Of a stretch of 64,000 bases of DNA, positions 40,801 to 50,426 are shown one piece after another. The notes under the pieces are model-generated. The model was not told the origin of the DNA. It did not search any database and saw only the letters and a program-made list of their open reading frames with translations. The translations under genes and the position numbers were made by a program. Each line of letters opens with the position of its first letter. Positions within the stretch are counted from its first letter, which is position 1. This DNA comes from Globodera rostochiensis (lineage: Eukaryota > Nematoda > Chromadorea > Rhabditida > Heteroderidae). Location: NCBI GenBank assembly GCA_018350325.1, contig JAEVLN010000008.1:1488001-1552000 (forward strand), written 5' to 3'.

Positions 40801-40985
40801 AGGCAAATTCATTAAAATAAAAGCAAACAAATTTATTATTGCCTGTAGAAGAATATGTCCGTTAATTTCATGCGCCCTTTCTGAATGCGCCTTTTTTCTC
40901 GCTTTTCTTCAACAAATAACATATTGAACAACCCGCGTGTTCTAAATTTCGTCCATTGTTGTCGGAGTTTATTTAGACAATGCAT
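37861..40985 (-). CDS. DC-STAMP-domain membrane protein (SPE-42/SPE-49/DCST type)
   Basis: Multi-pass membrane protein of the DC-STAMP family; in C. elegans SPE-42 and SPE-49 are sperm proteins needed for fertilisation, and DCST1/2 do the same in mammals. The ATG at 40985 gives a basic N-terminus. Membrane-rich exons follow: DYFLLRLLYNLPIGFGIAML (about 40780), WYRVNFADSILIDSFWKEFV, RILSVFVIEKLNQG and GPINNILQNFNISTV (about 40360, a family hallmark). The ectodomain shows RFERRCKYMFASSVESCHKK (about 39690, a conserved Cys pair) and MLFSPELDGQMHGLQNVSDQ (about 39350). Then come the DC-STAMP domain with VMLDFVVVMFTYFIFKN (about 39040) and a cytoplasmic end with MFPRRAKARIIHLYNKVLL (about 38020), matching YPKREKKRILFLYN of relatives. 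The stop is at 37861. An intron near 40845 appears to use a GC donor. The C-terminal RING of SPE-42/DCST1 was not seen. Confidence 0.72.
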
Positions 40986-42043
40986 TATGGAAATTGATCT
41001 AAAATGTGTGCACAATATAGGTTCCTGATCGATCCTTAATCAAAAATTTGGGGTTTTCGCCACCACTAGTGGCGAAGCAGTTAGCAAAATACATACTGTA
41101 TTAGCTTTAAGTCTTGATAGTGGCACTATTATAACTTAACGAAGGAAATAGCAAGGAAAAAGAATTAAATATGGCATTGAGCGTTGGCGTTATGTCATTT
41201 TTGTTTTAAAATACCGATTTTGCCTAATTTTTTGCACAGAGCTTGCCAATTAAATTGTCTACCCAAAAGCAATTGCTTTAAGCCCAAGGCAACTTTTTTC
41301 TTAACACTTTTCAGCAAACAAAGTGAAAAAAAGTCGAATTTTGAGTAAAATGAGTGAAAAGAAGAAAATTCGGGCGTAGGAAAGGGAGGCAGAACGAAGT
41401 AAAAGTGGTTTTAAATATTTTTTAAACTTTTTAAAAGTATCTTTTAATCATCCATAGGTAACTGTTGTATCGAAAATCGCTGAAATTCATCCTTGCAGTC
41501 TACCGGGCTCGAACCCCTGGCTCAGAGCGAAAATGCATTATTTGTGTTGTATAAATACAGTATGTCAACATTTTTCCCATATTTTTATTAATAATATTGA
41601 AAATTTTAAAAATTAAGAAGGCCCTCCCCCCCCCCCTCTCAAATTTGTATTTAGAAATTCAAAAAGGTTGTGATTCTGTGTTGAGGGGTTAAGTCAAAAA
41701 TGACGAGAAATTAACAAATAATTTTTTTTACAAATTACAAAATCGTCTTCACTCATCAGATATTTGAGGATGATAAATGGATTTAAAAATAAAATAATAT
41801 ATTTTATGCCTGCCTAGTGGCGATTTATTGCTTAAATTTTTATGAACAAAATTTTCTTCACCCCCAACCCCGACACGACCCCGACTTTCCCGCCCCCGAG
41901 GGGTCGGGGAGGAACGCTACTTAGAATGGCGAACGGTACAATATTTTGCATATTTGTATTGGATCGAACCAAACATACTTTTATGTATACAAAGTTTGAG
42001 CAATTAATTTATCCAAGCGTTCGCTGATTCATCATTTGAATCT
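40986..42043. other. Intergenic, AT-rich
   Basis: About 1.06 kb between two minus-strand genes. I see a poly-C/G tract (41623-41637) and, on the minus strand at about 41515-41495, GGGGTTCGAGCCC, which fits a tRNA T arm but has no D or anticodon arm next to it. No coding frame is supported. A plus-strand 61-codon frame at 41842 has no resemblance to any family I know. Confidence 0.4.
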
Positions 42044-43701
42044 TCACTTCATCTCTCGGACTTCTCTTACACTGAACACGACTTTGTAGCGAATGTCAAA
42101 GAAGGCACAGCAGTGGTAGGCGATGGTCAAAAAGACATCAATGTACTCGGCAACAGCGAACACGTCGTACACTTAAATGTGTTTAATTACATTTATAAAG
42201 AATTAACAATGGATAGGAGAGATCGGAGTGTATAACGTTAGGCGATAGGATGATCCATTCCATGCTAAAAAACTGACTGATTGTGATGCATTTTCGCCAA
42301 TAAAGCACAAATGCCCCGAACAGAATTGGCACCGAGATGACATAACTTTATTTAAAGAAGGTAACAAAAAACAAAATTAAATTAAATTGACTTACAAAAC
42401 GGTCAAAACAATTTTGGTGTGGTAGGAAATCCTTCCCTGAAAAAGAAAAATGTTGTTTGAATTGGATAAATCATCACTTCAGTACATAGGGATTCAGATA
42501 GTACAGAGACTGAGAGTGACAAACAGCATTCATTATGAAGAAGCCGATGGCGAATGCTCCAAAAGCGTAGAAGAAGATCACGTGATAGGCTTAATGATGC
42601 CAAGTAATGCATGGTAAAGTAACGCGCCAATATGTACAAACTCACAGATGAACTCACGCTCACCTACCACCGACAGCGCAATCTTTGGAATTTTGGGCAT
42701 TAACGAAAATAAAAACAAATTGACAGACCAGAAAAATGAGCTCTAGGGAGCCCAGCCAAAGGTAAAAGTGACGACAAAGCGTATAGGCGCGGGGCCAATT
42801 ACACTCCACACTACGCAAACGGCCGTATCGGAAAACTGACAAAGGCTTTTTAGTCAGTCTGATAAAGCTTTTCTTGACTTAGAGATTGCTTACATCCCAC
42901 CGCAATTTCGACCACCCTCAGCGGAATGTGAAATAGGAAGGTCAGTTGCCAGAAGATCCCTTGAAAGAAAAACTCGGAATTAAAATATGCCAGTGAACGA
43001 TGGTTGTGCTGGGAACTTTGGTTATCTTTTGACATCGGCAGATTCCCTATTTATGGCGCATGTTTTATTAAAGTTTTCGAGGTCACCATGTTTTTTACAA
43101 CTACAAAACTCCAACTTTCCATTGGGAGGTTGATGATCCGCGAGAGCGAAGGAAGGCGAGCCCTCTGCATGATTTGATAAATTCGCTTTAAAATAATGAG
43201 TAAAACTCACTCCACACTGCCAGTTGTAGTTGCTGAAAGTTATTGCCCAAATTTTTCCTAATGAATTTGAACTTTTGCCTGATTTCGTCATTGTGCAGAA
43301 GCAGAGCTGTCACGATTGACCCAATCGCACCCAAAAAGGGTGGGACGAAGCCGATGAAGAAGCTAAATTGGTTAGGGTAGGGGTAATGTGAGAGGTTCGG
43401 TGTGCAGAGTAATGAAGCCCATTTGCCTATATATTGTAGTAAAAAGATATAAAAAGGGCACTGACAGGTGCAGAGGGTTCATTCTGATCAGCTCCTTCAC
43501 GGACCATTCGGGCTCCGATCGGCGTTTATGGGAGGATGGAAAACGGCCGTGCCATCCCGGATAATGTTGTTGATGTTCATTCTCAACGGCGGATGACGCC
43601 GACAAATGTTGTCGTGGGTCAGAAAACGCCGGAGGTGGGTGACCAGATGAATAGAGAAAAGAATGACGCGCGGATGAGGTGCCCGGGGCGACAGAGGCCA
43701 T
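42044..43701 (-). CDS. PGAP2-like (FRAG1/DRAM/SFK1 family) membrane protein
   Basis: PGAP2 acts in the Golgi during fatty-acid remodelling of GPI anchors. Two starts are possible: ATG at 43482 (MNPLHLS, preferred by homology) or an in-frame ATG at 43701 adding about 70 Ser/His-rich residues. Exons read FFIGFVPPFLGAIGSIVTAL (about 43370), FWQLTFLFHIPLRVVEIAVG (about 42940), RLRSVECNWPRAYTLCRHFY with WLGSLELIFLVCQFVFIF (about 42820-42700), FFYAFGAFAIGFFIMNAVCH (about 42590), a segment with FGAFVLYWRKC, and VAEYIDVFLTIAYHCCAFFD (about 42170-42110) before TGA 42044. Topology (six or so membrane spans) and the late EYI..AYH..A.FD block match PGAP2. The conserved Cys/luminal loop after the first span was not clearly resolved. 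Confidence 0.65.
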
Positions 43702-43806
43702 CGGCGGAGGGAAAGCGGATCAGAACGTATCAATGGACTAATTGTGATGAATGCGCGGTACAACCGTTCTACCAAATTTTATTTTCAGTGAATATTTGGG
43801 AGAGTA

Positions 43807-44156
43807 CATACCGTATATACTCTTGTAATCCCACCGGCGGGATTATTTTTCAACCTACTCAGAGGGGGCGGGATTATAAGAGGGGCGGGATTATTAGAGG
43901 GGTTGGGATTATTAGAGGGGCGGGATTATTAGAGGGGTTGGGATTATTAGAGGGGCGGGATTATTAGAGGGGTTGGGATTATTAGAGGGGCGGGATTATT
44001 AGAGGGGCGGGATTATTAGAGGGGTTGGGATTATTAGAGGGGCGGGATTATTAGAGGGGTTGGGATTATTAGAGGGGCGGGATTATTAGAGGGGCGGGAT
44101 TATTAGAGGGGCGAGATTATTAGAGGGGTTGGGATTATAAGAGTATATACGGTATG
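43807..44156. mobile_element. TA-flanked MITE with internal minisatellite
   Basis: About 350 bases. The left end CATACCGTATATACTCTTGT (43807 on) and the reverse complement of the right end (44156 back) agree over about 26 bases with one or two differences. Both ends are flanked by TA, as for Tc1/mariner-type insertion. The interior is almost entirely a G-rich tandem repeat. No coding capacity, so non-autonomous. It lies about 100-320 bases upstream of the PGAP2-like gene. Confidence 0.75.
43858..44139. repeat. 17/18-base G-rich minisatellite
   Basis: About 16 units of GGGATTATTAGAGGGGCG (17) or GGGATTATTAGAGGGGTTG (18), the two variants largely alternating. Paired GGGG runs in each unit give strong G-quadruplex potential on the plus strand. 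It fills the inside of the TA-flanked element. Confidence 0.9.
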
Positions 44157-45108
44157 TATAAAAACATTGGTCAAAAAAACTGTCGCGTATCTTTCGTGAC
44201 AGGACAAAGATAAAAATTAAAACAAAACAACGTTTTGAGGAGCATATGGTAAGCTATAGCTGCAAACAAGCTTTACGCAAATCCTGTGCTAATTGTGAGG
44301 ATATTATTGAAGCACTGGACATTACAACTCAATCACTCTTGATCGAAAATTCGGTTTCAGAACTAAAACAAACCTAGAGAAGTGTTTTTAGTTTGATGAA
44401 ATTTTTCTACCGGACATTTTGTCCTTTCCCCACTACATATAACCGCGTACTCATTATATTTGGCCTTTGAATCTTAAGATTCCTGAAAAGCAAAAAAAAT
44501 GTAGCCGTTAAAACGATGGATGTGAATGGTGGTCGGCACCCTTCTCATCACCATCTCGTTCCTGTCTGAACGAAACAGGAAATGCAAAGTAGATGAGAAG
44601 TTTGGGGATGAAGGAGGTATTCGATGTGAATGCTTTTGATCGGTCAGCGGGGCGAAAGGGAAGGGCAGCGATGGATGGGCGTTTGGAGGATGCGATGCGC
44701 GCTCTGCTCCCTCCCTCTCTAATCATCCATCCTTTGCTTCTTCCCCCTCCCTCTCTACGCCGCAATTCTGTCCCCGTCCCCACTAAATGGAGCTTAAGAG
44801 GCGATGCTGGATAAACCGGATAAAGGCATCGATTTTTTGCGCCTACTCGTAGATATGTACGAATACCGAACTGCTTCATCGTGTCGCTGGGTACACACAC
44901 CATTAGTGAACTTTGCTTTGAAAAATCCGGAATCCCTTAAATCATTTTTTATGCATTTTTGAAGCAGCCAAATGCCCCCTATCCAAGTCTAACCGGCCAC
45001 CTGTTTGACTACTTTTGTCTAAAAATAAATTTAATTAATTTTTAATTATCACATCTCAACATTGAGAAAATTCGTCTGATTAATTAGAGTCGGAGATCGT
45101 GATGAATT
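44157..45108. other. Intergenic with an unassigned minus-strand ORF
   Basis: Between the MITE and the ABCB9-like stop. A minus-strand frame with an ATG at 44903 runs 131 codons to 44508 (Arg/Gly-rich, no recognisable domain). It is likely fortuitous. Confidence 0.25.
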
Positions 45109-48100
45109 TTAATAGTCCTTCATTTCTCCCATCTGTTTTTGTACCATTGAATAGTAGAGACCATCCTCTTGAGTCATCAACTCTTTGTGGTTGCCCTTCT
45201 ATTATAATAATAACATTTACTTGGAAATTGACAATTTATTCTTCGGACCTGCACAATTTGGCCACGGTCCATCACCAAAATGCGATCTGCGCGTTTAACT
45301 GTGGAGAGCCGGTGAGCAATCATCAGGACGGTGCGTCCCTTTGTGCAAGAGGCCAGCGACTCCCTTATCAATTGTTCGTTTTGTGCATCCAACGCGGAAG
45401 TCGCTTCGTCCAGCAAAAGCACTTTTGGCTGCCGCACCAGTGCCCGGGCGATGGCAATGCGTTGCCGTTGACCGCCTTATTAGCCAAGGCAATGAAAATG
45501 GCAAAATCAATAAATCCTAATTAACGATTCAACTGCTCTTTTAAAGAGGAAACCGGACCCTAAATCCCAGAATTGATCCTAAGTTCTAAATCAACACGTA
45601 TTTTGTCCCCAGACATCTATTCACTATTTAAACGAAGCCAAAAGGAACAAACCACTCAGCTGAACGCCCTTTTCACCGCATTCCGTCTCGTACCCCCTCT
45701 CCGTCTCCTCCAACACAAAATCGTGAATATTGGCCAATTTGGCTGCACTAACCACCGCTTCCATTGTGGTCTCGTCACTTTTTCCCAAAGAATTGCCACA
45801 GCCATAAAGAATATTGTCACGGATAGAACAACTGTACAAGGCCGGCTCCTGTGGGACTAATGAGACCTGAAAGCTAAAAACTCAATTAAAAAAACGCAAA
45901 GTTGCTGCAACGCGACCTTTTTATGAAAATAAATGTGGCTCCATCGCTCAATTGGAATATCATCGAGGAGAATGTGACCATCAGTTGGCTGATAGAAACG
46001 CTCCAACAGAGAAAAGACCGTTGACTTTCCAGCTCCACTTGGGCCCACTAAAGCAACCATTTCACCTGGTCGTACGATGAAAGAAACATTCTGAACACAG
46101 CAATTGTTAAGCAATTTGATTTGTAATATATTGGAATTGATTTGTGTACAATAACATCAAAAAATACATAAAGTTTACAAACTAACATTTAGCACCGTCA
46201 TGTTCGGCCGTGTAGGATAAATGAAAGTCACAGAGCGAAACTCCAAAATGCCCATCACTGGCGCTGGCCTTAACTCCCCACTTTCCAAGGGAATTTGCGG
46301 CTGCCGAGTCAAATACTCATAAAATTTTCGAGATGCACCGACACTTTCCATCAGTTGAGTTGCAACGCTAAATTTTTAATTTTGAACTATAAATTTATCA
46401 CCCTTTTCCCTCCACCCGCCCGCCCTCTAGATACGCCCCAATGATAGTGAGTAAAGCTAATTGCAGGTATTGTGACCTGTTAAGTAGGTAAAAATTTCCT
46501 CCAAGTTGCAGCTGGTAGATAAGGAAAGCAAATATTTGTTCCTCGGTCATCTGCTTGTTCAACACCAGGTAACCTCCATAAAAAAGCACTGCCACCGAAA
46601 ACAGAAAACACATTGAAAACAACAGAAAAACCAAGAACCAAAATAATGTTGCTGGCCAACTCGTTCATCCACTGGAAACCAATCAGAGCCAACGATTTTG
46701 TCTGTAATTCAACTCATTTTACAATTCGCATTCATATAAATTAAAATAAAACTAAAACGTTCCCACAGCAAAAAAATAAGATTCTTTAGCAAAAAAATGT
46801 GTTTTAGTGCCACGGGATTCTTTTCGGTTTCCTTTGACTTTTGCTATTGGGACGATCCTAACCCAAAACAATAACCCCAAGCCGATCGAAGACCTCGGCA
46901 GAGCCAGTGTTTTCCCGGTTCCATTTTTTCTAACGGTTCCACGGTTCCGGTTCCAAACCGGTTCCGGATTTTCGCGGTTCCGGTTCCAAAATCAGTTCCG
47001 AATTTTTTGCGGTTCCGGTTCCCGGAACCGTTGGAACCGGCACCGGAACCGGGAAAACACTGGGCAGAGCCTATCGGCACTGCCCCACTTAAAAATGCAT
47101 CCAGTAAAACTGAAGTTATAAATACGCAAAATTAACTTCAAAATGCAATAAAACAATTTTTTGGTAGCTCCCCCACCCTGACAAGTTTTTCTGGGTACGC
47201 CCTTGGTGTAGACCGACCCCCCACCATCGCCTTTATGTGCCCACAGCTCCACATAAAAAACGCACCCCGTCCAGTCGAAGTGTGGCGTCCAATTCAGTTT
47301 CGAATCTTTTCTGTTCCGTTCGCTCGGCTGCGAACACGCGGACATCACGCATACTGCTGATCACTTCGCCTGCGATTCGGTTGGCATTCGCCTTGGTCAA
47401 TTGTGATCGTTCAGCGAGATGCTTAATTTAAAATGCACTTTCGTTTGACAGAATCGCTCAGCAAATCAATTTAAGTACAAATCCTTTTCAATTACGTCGT
47501 AGTAAATGCTGTACACTTTGGTGAAAACGGCAATTGGTGGGATAAGGACCAAAGTGACCATCGTAAGACGCCAACTCAACGCAAGCATAATCATCACAGA
47601 ACCGAGAACCATTAGGCCATTGCTAAAAAAAACATCGACTGTGGACGAAAGTGTGGAGGACATCTTCTACATTTTGTCACGATAAAGGAGGAACAAAGCG
47701 AAATCAAACAAAAACCTCGCAGTCCAAAATTAGGCGTGAAAGAATTTCGCCTTAATTTTAAGACAAAATATTTCAGCTAAATAACTTTGGGATAACCCGT
47801 CTGAGCATTGTCAAAAAAGGCAATTTCCTGGACAGTGATTGAACGGAACAAATCACGACGCATCCTTCGATTTATTTTGGCAGTCACAAAATTAAACGTT
47901 CCTGATCTGAATTAATGAAAAAAGGCATGAGCGAACCTTGTTGTACGACATTACAACAAACTTTCCCCACAAATACAAAAGTAAAAACTCATAAAATGTC
48001 GGCGTATTAATTACGCCCACATAGCAGCCACCCATCCAAAAACAAAGGTCTCTGGCTACGTCATTAATTTGAAAGCAATTTCAATAAGGAATTTTGGTCT

Positions 48101-48554
48101 AGCTAATACTTTTACCCACTATGACGATGTGGTTCATTACCGTATTCCGCCTGCCACCGTAACAATCAGAGTCAGGAGGGATAGGCTTAAAATTGAGGTA
48201 AGAAAGTCTCGCATCTGACTCGACCGGACCATATCAGAGACCACTCGTGAAATGAACAAAGGGACAAACACTCGTGCTGAAAAACACTTTTTTTTTGTTA
48301 AAAATAAAACCGCAAAAACACAAACCAACTGAATAAATGACGAGGAAGATGAACGCCAAAGTCAGAAATTGCCAATAATGCACGCAATAACGCAAAAGGC
48401 ACGAAATATGCGCCCATCGGGATGTAACCGGCGCTTTACACGGCGATTTGCGGTCGAGTCGATGGTACCCAATATCATTATCAGTCGTAACATCGCTCAA
48501 TCTGTACGTCAATGAGGAAATAATTTTTTCACCACGATTTATCCAAAGTATCAA
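45109..48554 (-). CDS. ABCB9/TAPL-type ABC half transporter (HAF family)
   Basis: Half transporter with one membrane domain and one ATPase domain, most like ABCB9 and nematode HAF-4/HAF-9, which sit in lysosome-related organelles. Exons: [20 protein letters not shown] with [17 protein letters not shown] (about 48380-48230), [20 protein letters not shown] and [16 protein letters not shown] (about 47895-47800), [20 protein letters not shown] (about 47580), [17 protein letters not shown] (about 47360), then [20 protein letters not shown] (Walker A, about 46050), [13 protein letters not shown] (about 45820), [17 protein letters not shown] with [12 protein letters not shown] (signature and Walker B, about 45475-45400) and [20 protein letters not shown]. 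The stop at 45109 follows a final exon after a 60-base intron. All ATPase motifs look intact. The 5' end is uncertain; an N-terminal TMD0 may lie further upstream. Confidence 0.82.
46905..47062. mobile_element. hAT-type MITE, 158 bases, perfect 8-bp TSD
   Basis: Ends are CAGTGTTTTCCCGGTTCC and its exact reverse complement. The flanks are GGCAGAGC at 46897-46904 and GGCAGAGC at 47063-47070, a perfect 8-base target-site duplication, as made by hAT transposases. The inside is made of GGTTCC/GGAACC repeats, so the whole element can fold back. It sits in an intron of the ABCB9-like gene and has no coding capacity. Confidence 0.92.
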
Positions 48555-49536
48555 AAAAATATTCAGAAAATCGCTTGCTATACTATCCGCTTAATACAAG
48601 ATATATACATAGTAACGTTTTGGCCACACTTCGCAATTTTTTTTAAAAATAGCTGATTTTTTATTTTTTAATTCATACATAAATTGCTTAATTCCTGTAA
48701 AAACTTTGAAGAAAGCGAATTTCTTTACAAAAAAACCTTTTAGCTCCTTTCGCAAGTCTCTTTACTCTGCCATTTCCCTCCACGGACATTTTAAAATTTT
48801 GTAAACTCTAAATTTAGAAAGGAATCGATTATTATTAGAGATGGGATTTTTAGGATTTAAACAAATACTTATCTGGGGTTTTCGATCCTAAATAAGACCG
48901 AAATTCTACATTCTAAAAGCGTCCGAGGTTTTGGTCGAAACGGAGGTCAGATTCGGATTCTACGCCCCCAGAAATTGTTGCACTTCAAGGTCTGGAAACG
49001 TGAGGGCCGAAACGACCGCAATTCCCGACATGGACGACGAAAAAAAAAAGCCGAATTAATTCATTTGTGCAAAGCATAATGCCAAAATCATTTAACTAAT
49101 GACGCGACAGACAGAATGATGTAAGTACTCTAACACCGCCATTGAATTTTGCTAAATTTTTGAGGATTTCGTGACCAAATTTTGCAGATATCATTCTTTA
49201 AGTTCAAGTGCGCCGCCGTTGTTTTACAGTCCCACAGAAATTTTGAATCGAAAATTACGAATGTGCAAAACAAAATGGTCCCCCCCCCTAGCGCCCCTGC
49301 CGCCGGACTAACCAACCCCACCCCCCCCCCCCATTCCGGTTCGCACAATTGATTTTGGCTCGGTATTCGGAGTATTCGGAATCCTAAATTTTGGAGGGTC
49401 GGATTTTCGTTTCCGAATTAGTCAGGAAATTTTTAAAACTTCGGCTTCGAGCTTCGCGAATTTTGGTTAAAAAATAAAATGTTTGTTTGCCCGATTTTTG
49501 CCTACTGGATACTACTATTAACCGTTTCAGATCTAA
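48555..49536. promoter_or_regulatory. Divergent 5' region of ABCB9-like gene and zyg-9
   Basis: About 1 kb between divergent genes, AT-rich, with a poly-C tract (49319-49332) and a short string shared with 4061-4078. The last 7 bases before the zyg-9 ATG follow ACCGTTTCAG, a good splice acceptor that could be a trans-splice site for a spliced leader. Confidence 0.4.
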
Positions 49537-50426
49537 ATGGATTCTTGGGATTTGTTAGAGCCTGTCGACATTTCCTCTAAGCTGACCATTGATTTTGAAA
49601 GCAATAAATGGCAAGAAAGAAAAGAGGCAATGGACGAACTTCTCCAACTGCTCATCCAAAATCCACGACTTGCTGATTCTCCAAAGTATCGAGAAGTCAT
49701 TGAACGTCTGACAAAGGTCTCCTCGTGTAGATTAGTCATTGGTTGAACTGGTGTTCTAGGCCATGGCCAACGATTCGAACATCAACGTTGTCACTTCCGC
49801 GGCCAAATGCATCGCGGGTTTCGCAAAGGGATTGCGTGGAAAATTTGCTCCGCACGTACCGTTGGTCTTGCCGGTTATTTTCGTGAAGTTCAAAGAAAAG
49901 AAACAAATGCTCAGAGATGCGCTCATCGAGTGCATTGATGCCGCTTTTGCATGCACAGTAATAACATTCATAACCAGATGACAAATACGAAAATATTGCA
50001 GACCTTAGACCATCTCAGCAATGCCATCCTAGAAGCACTGTCGTCAAAGCAAAACCCGAATCAAAAGTGCCAGCTCGACTTGTTCCTCTATCGCGTCTTC
50101 CGCTCTCTCTCGGCAAAAGACGTGCCCAAGGGCTTCCTCAAGGATTTGGTGGCCGCATTAAGCAAAGTTTGAAGATGGGATTTTTTTTGTAACAAGATGT
50201 TGCCTTAGCATGGATCCGATGCCGATCCGGAAGTGCGTGACTCTTCGTTTGCCGCATTGGGGGCCATTATGAAATGCATTGGGGAGAAGTCCCTTTCTGG
50301 TTTTCTGACGCCTGAATTGGTGAAAGATGCTAACAAAATGTCGAAGGTCGTCCAGCCGTTCATTATTTTTTTTAGCAAAAACTTCGTTCAGATTGTCGAG
50401 TACAGGGAAAAAGCACAGTCGGAGGC
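49537..50426 (+). repeat. TOG exon-block duplication, copy 1
   Basis: 890 bases, including apparent short introns, that recur at 51856-52745. By eye I find one difference: C at 50055 against T at 52374, a silent change in an Asn codon. Sequence before the ATG and after the shared GGAGGC differs between copies. Confidence 0.95.

Noticed and set aside
41490..41520. tRNA gene on the minus strand
   Set aside because: Only a B-box-like GGGGTTCGAGCCC is present; no D arm, anticodon arm or acceptor pairing upstream.
43858..44139. Regularly spaced repeats considered as a CRISPR array
   Set aside because: Units abut with no unique spacers and lie inside a terminal-inverted-repeat element in a eukaryotic genome.
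44508..44903. 131-codon minus-strand ORF as a gene
   Set aside because: Arg/Gly-rich low-complexity composition, no domain, and no splice or poly(A) context that supports it.
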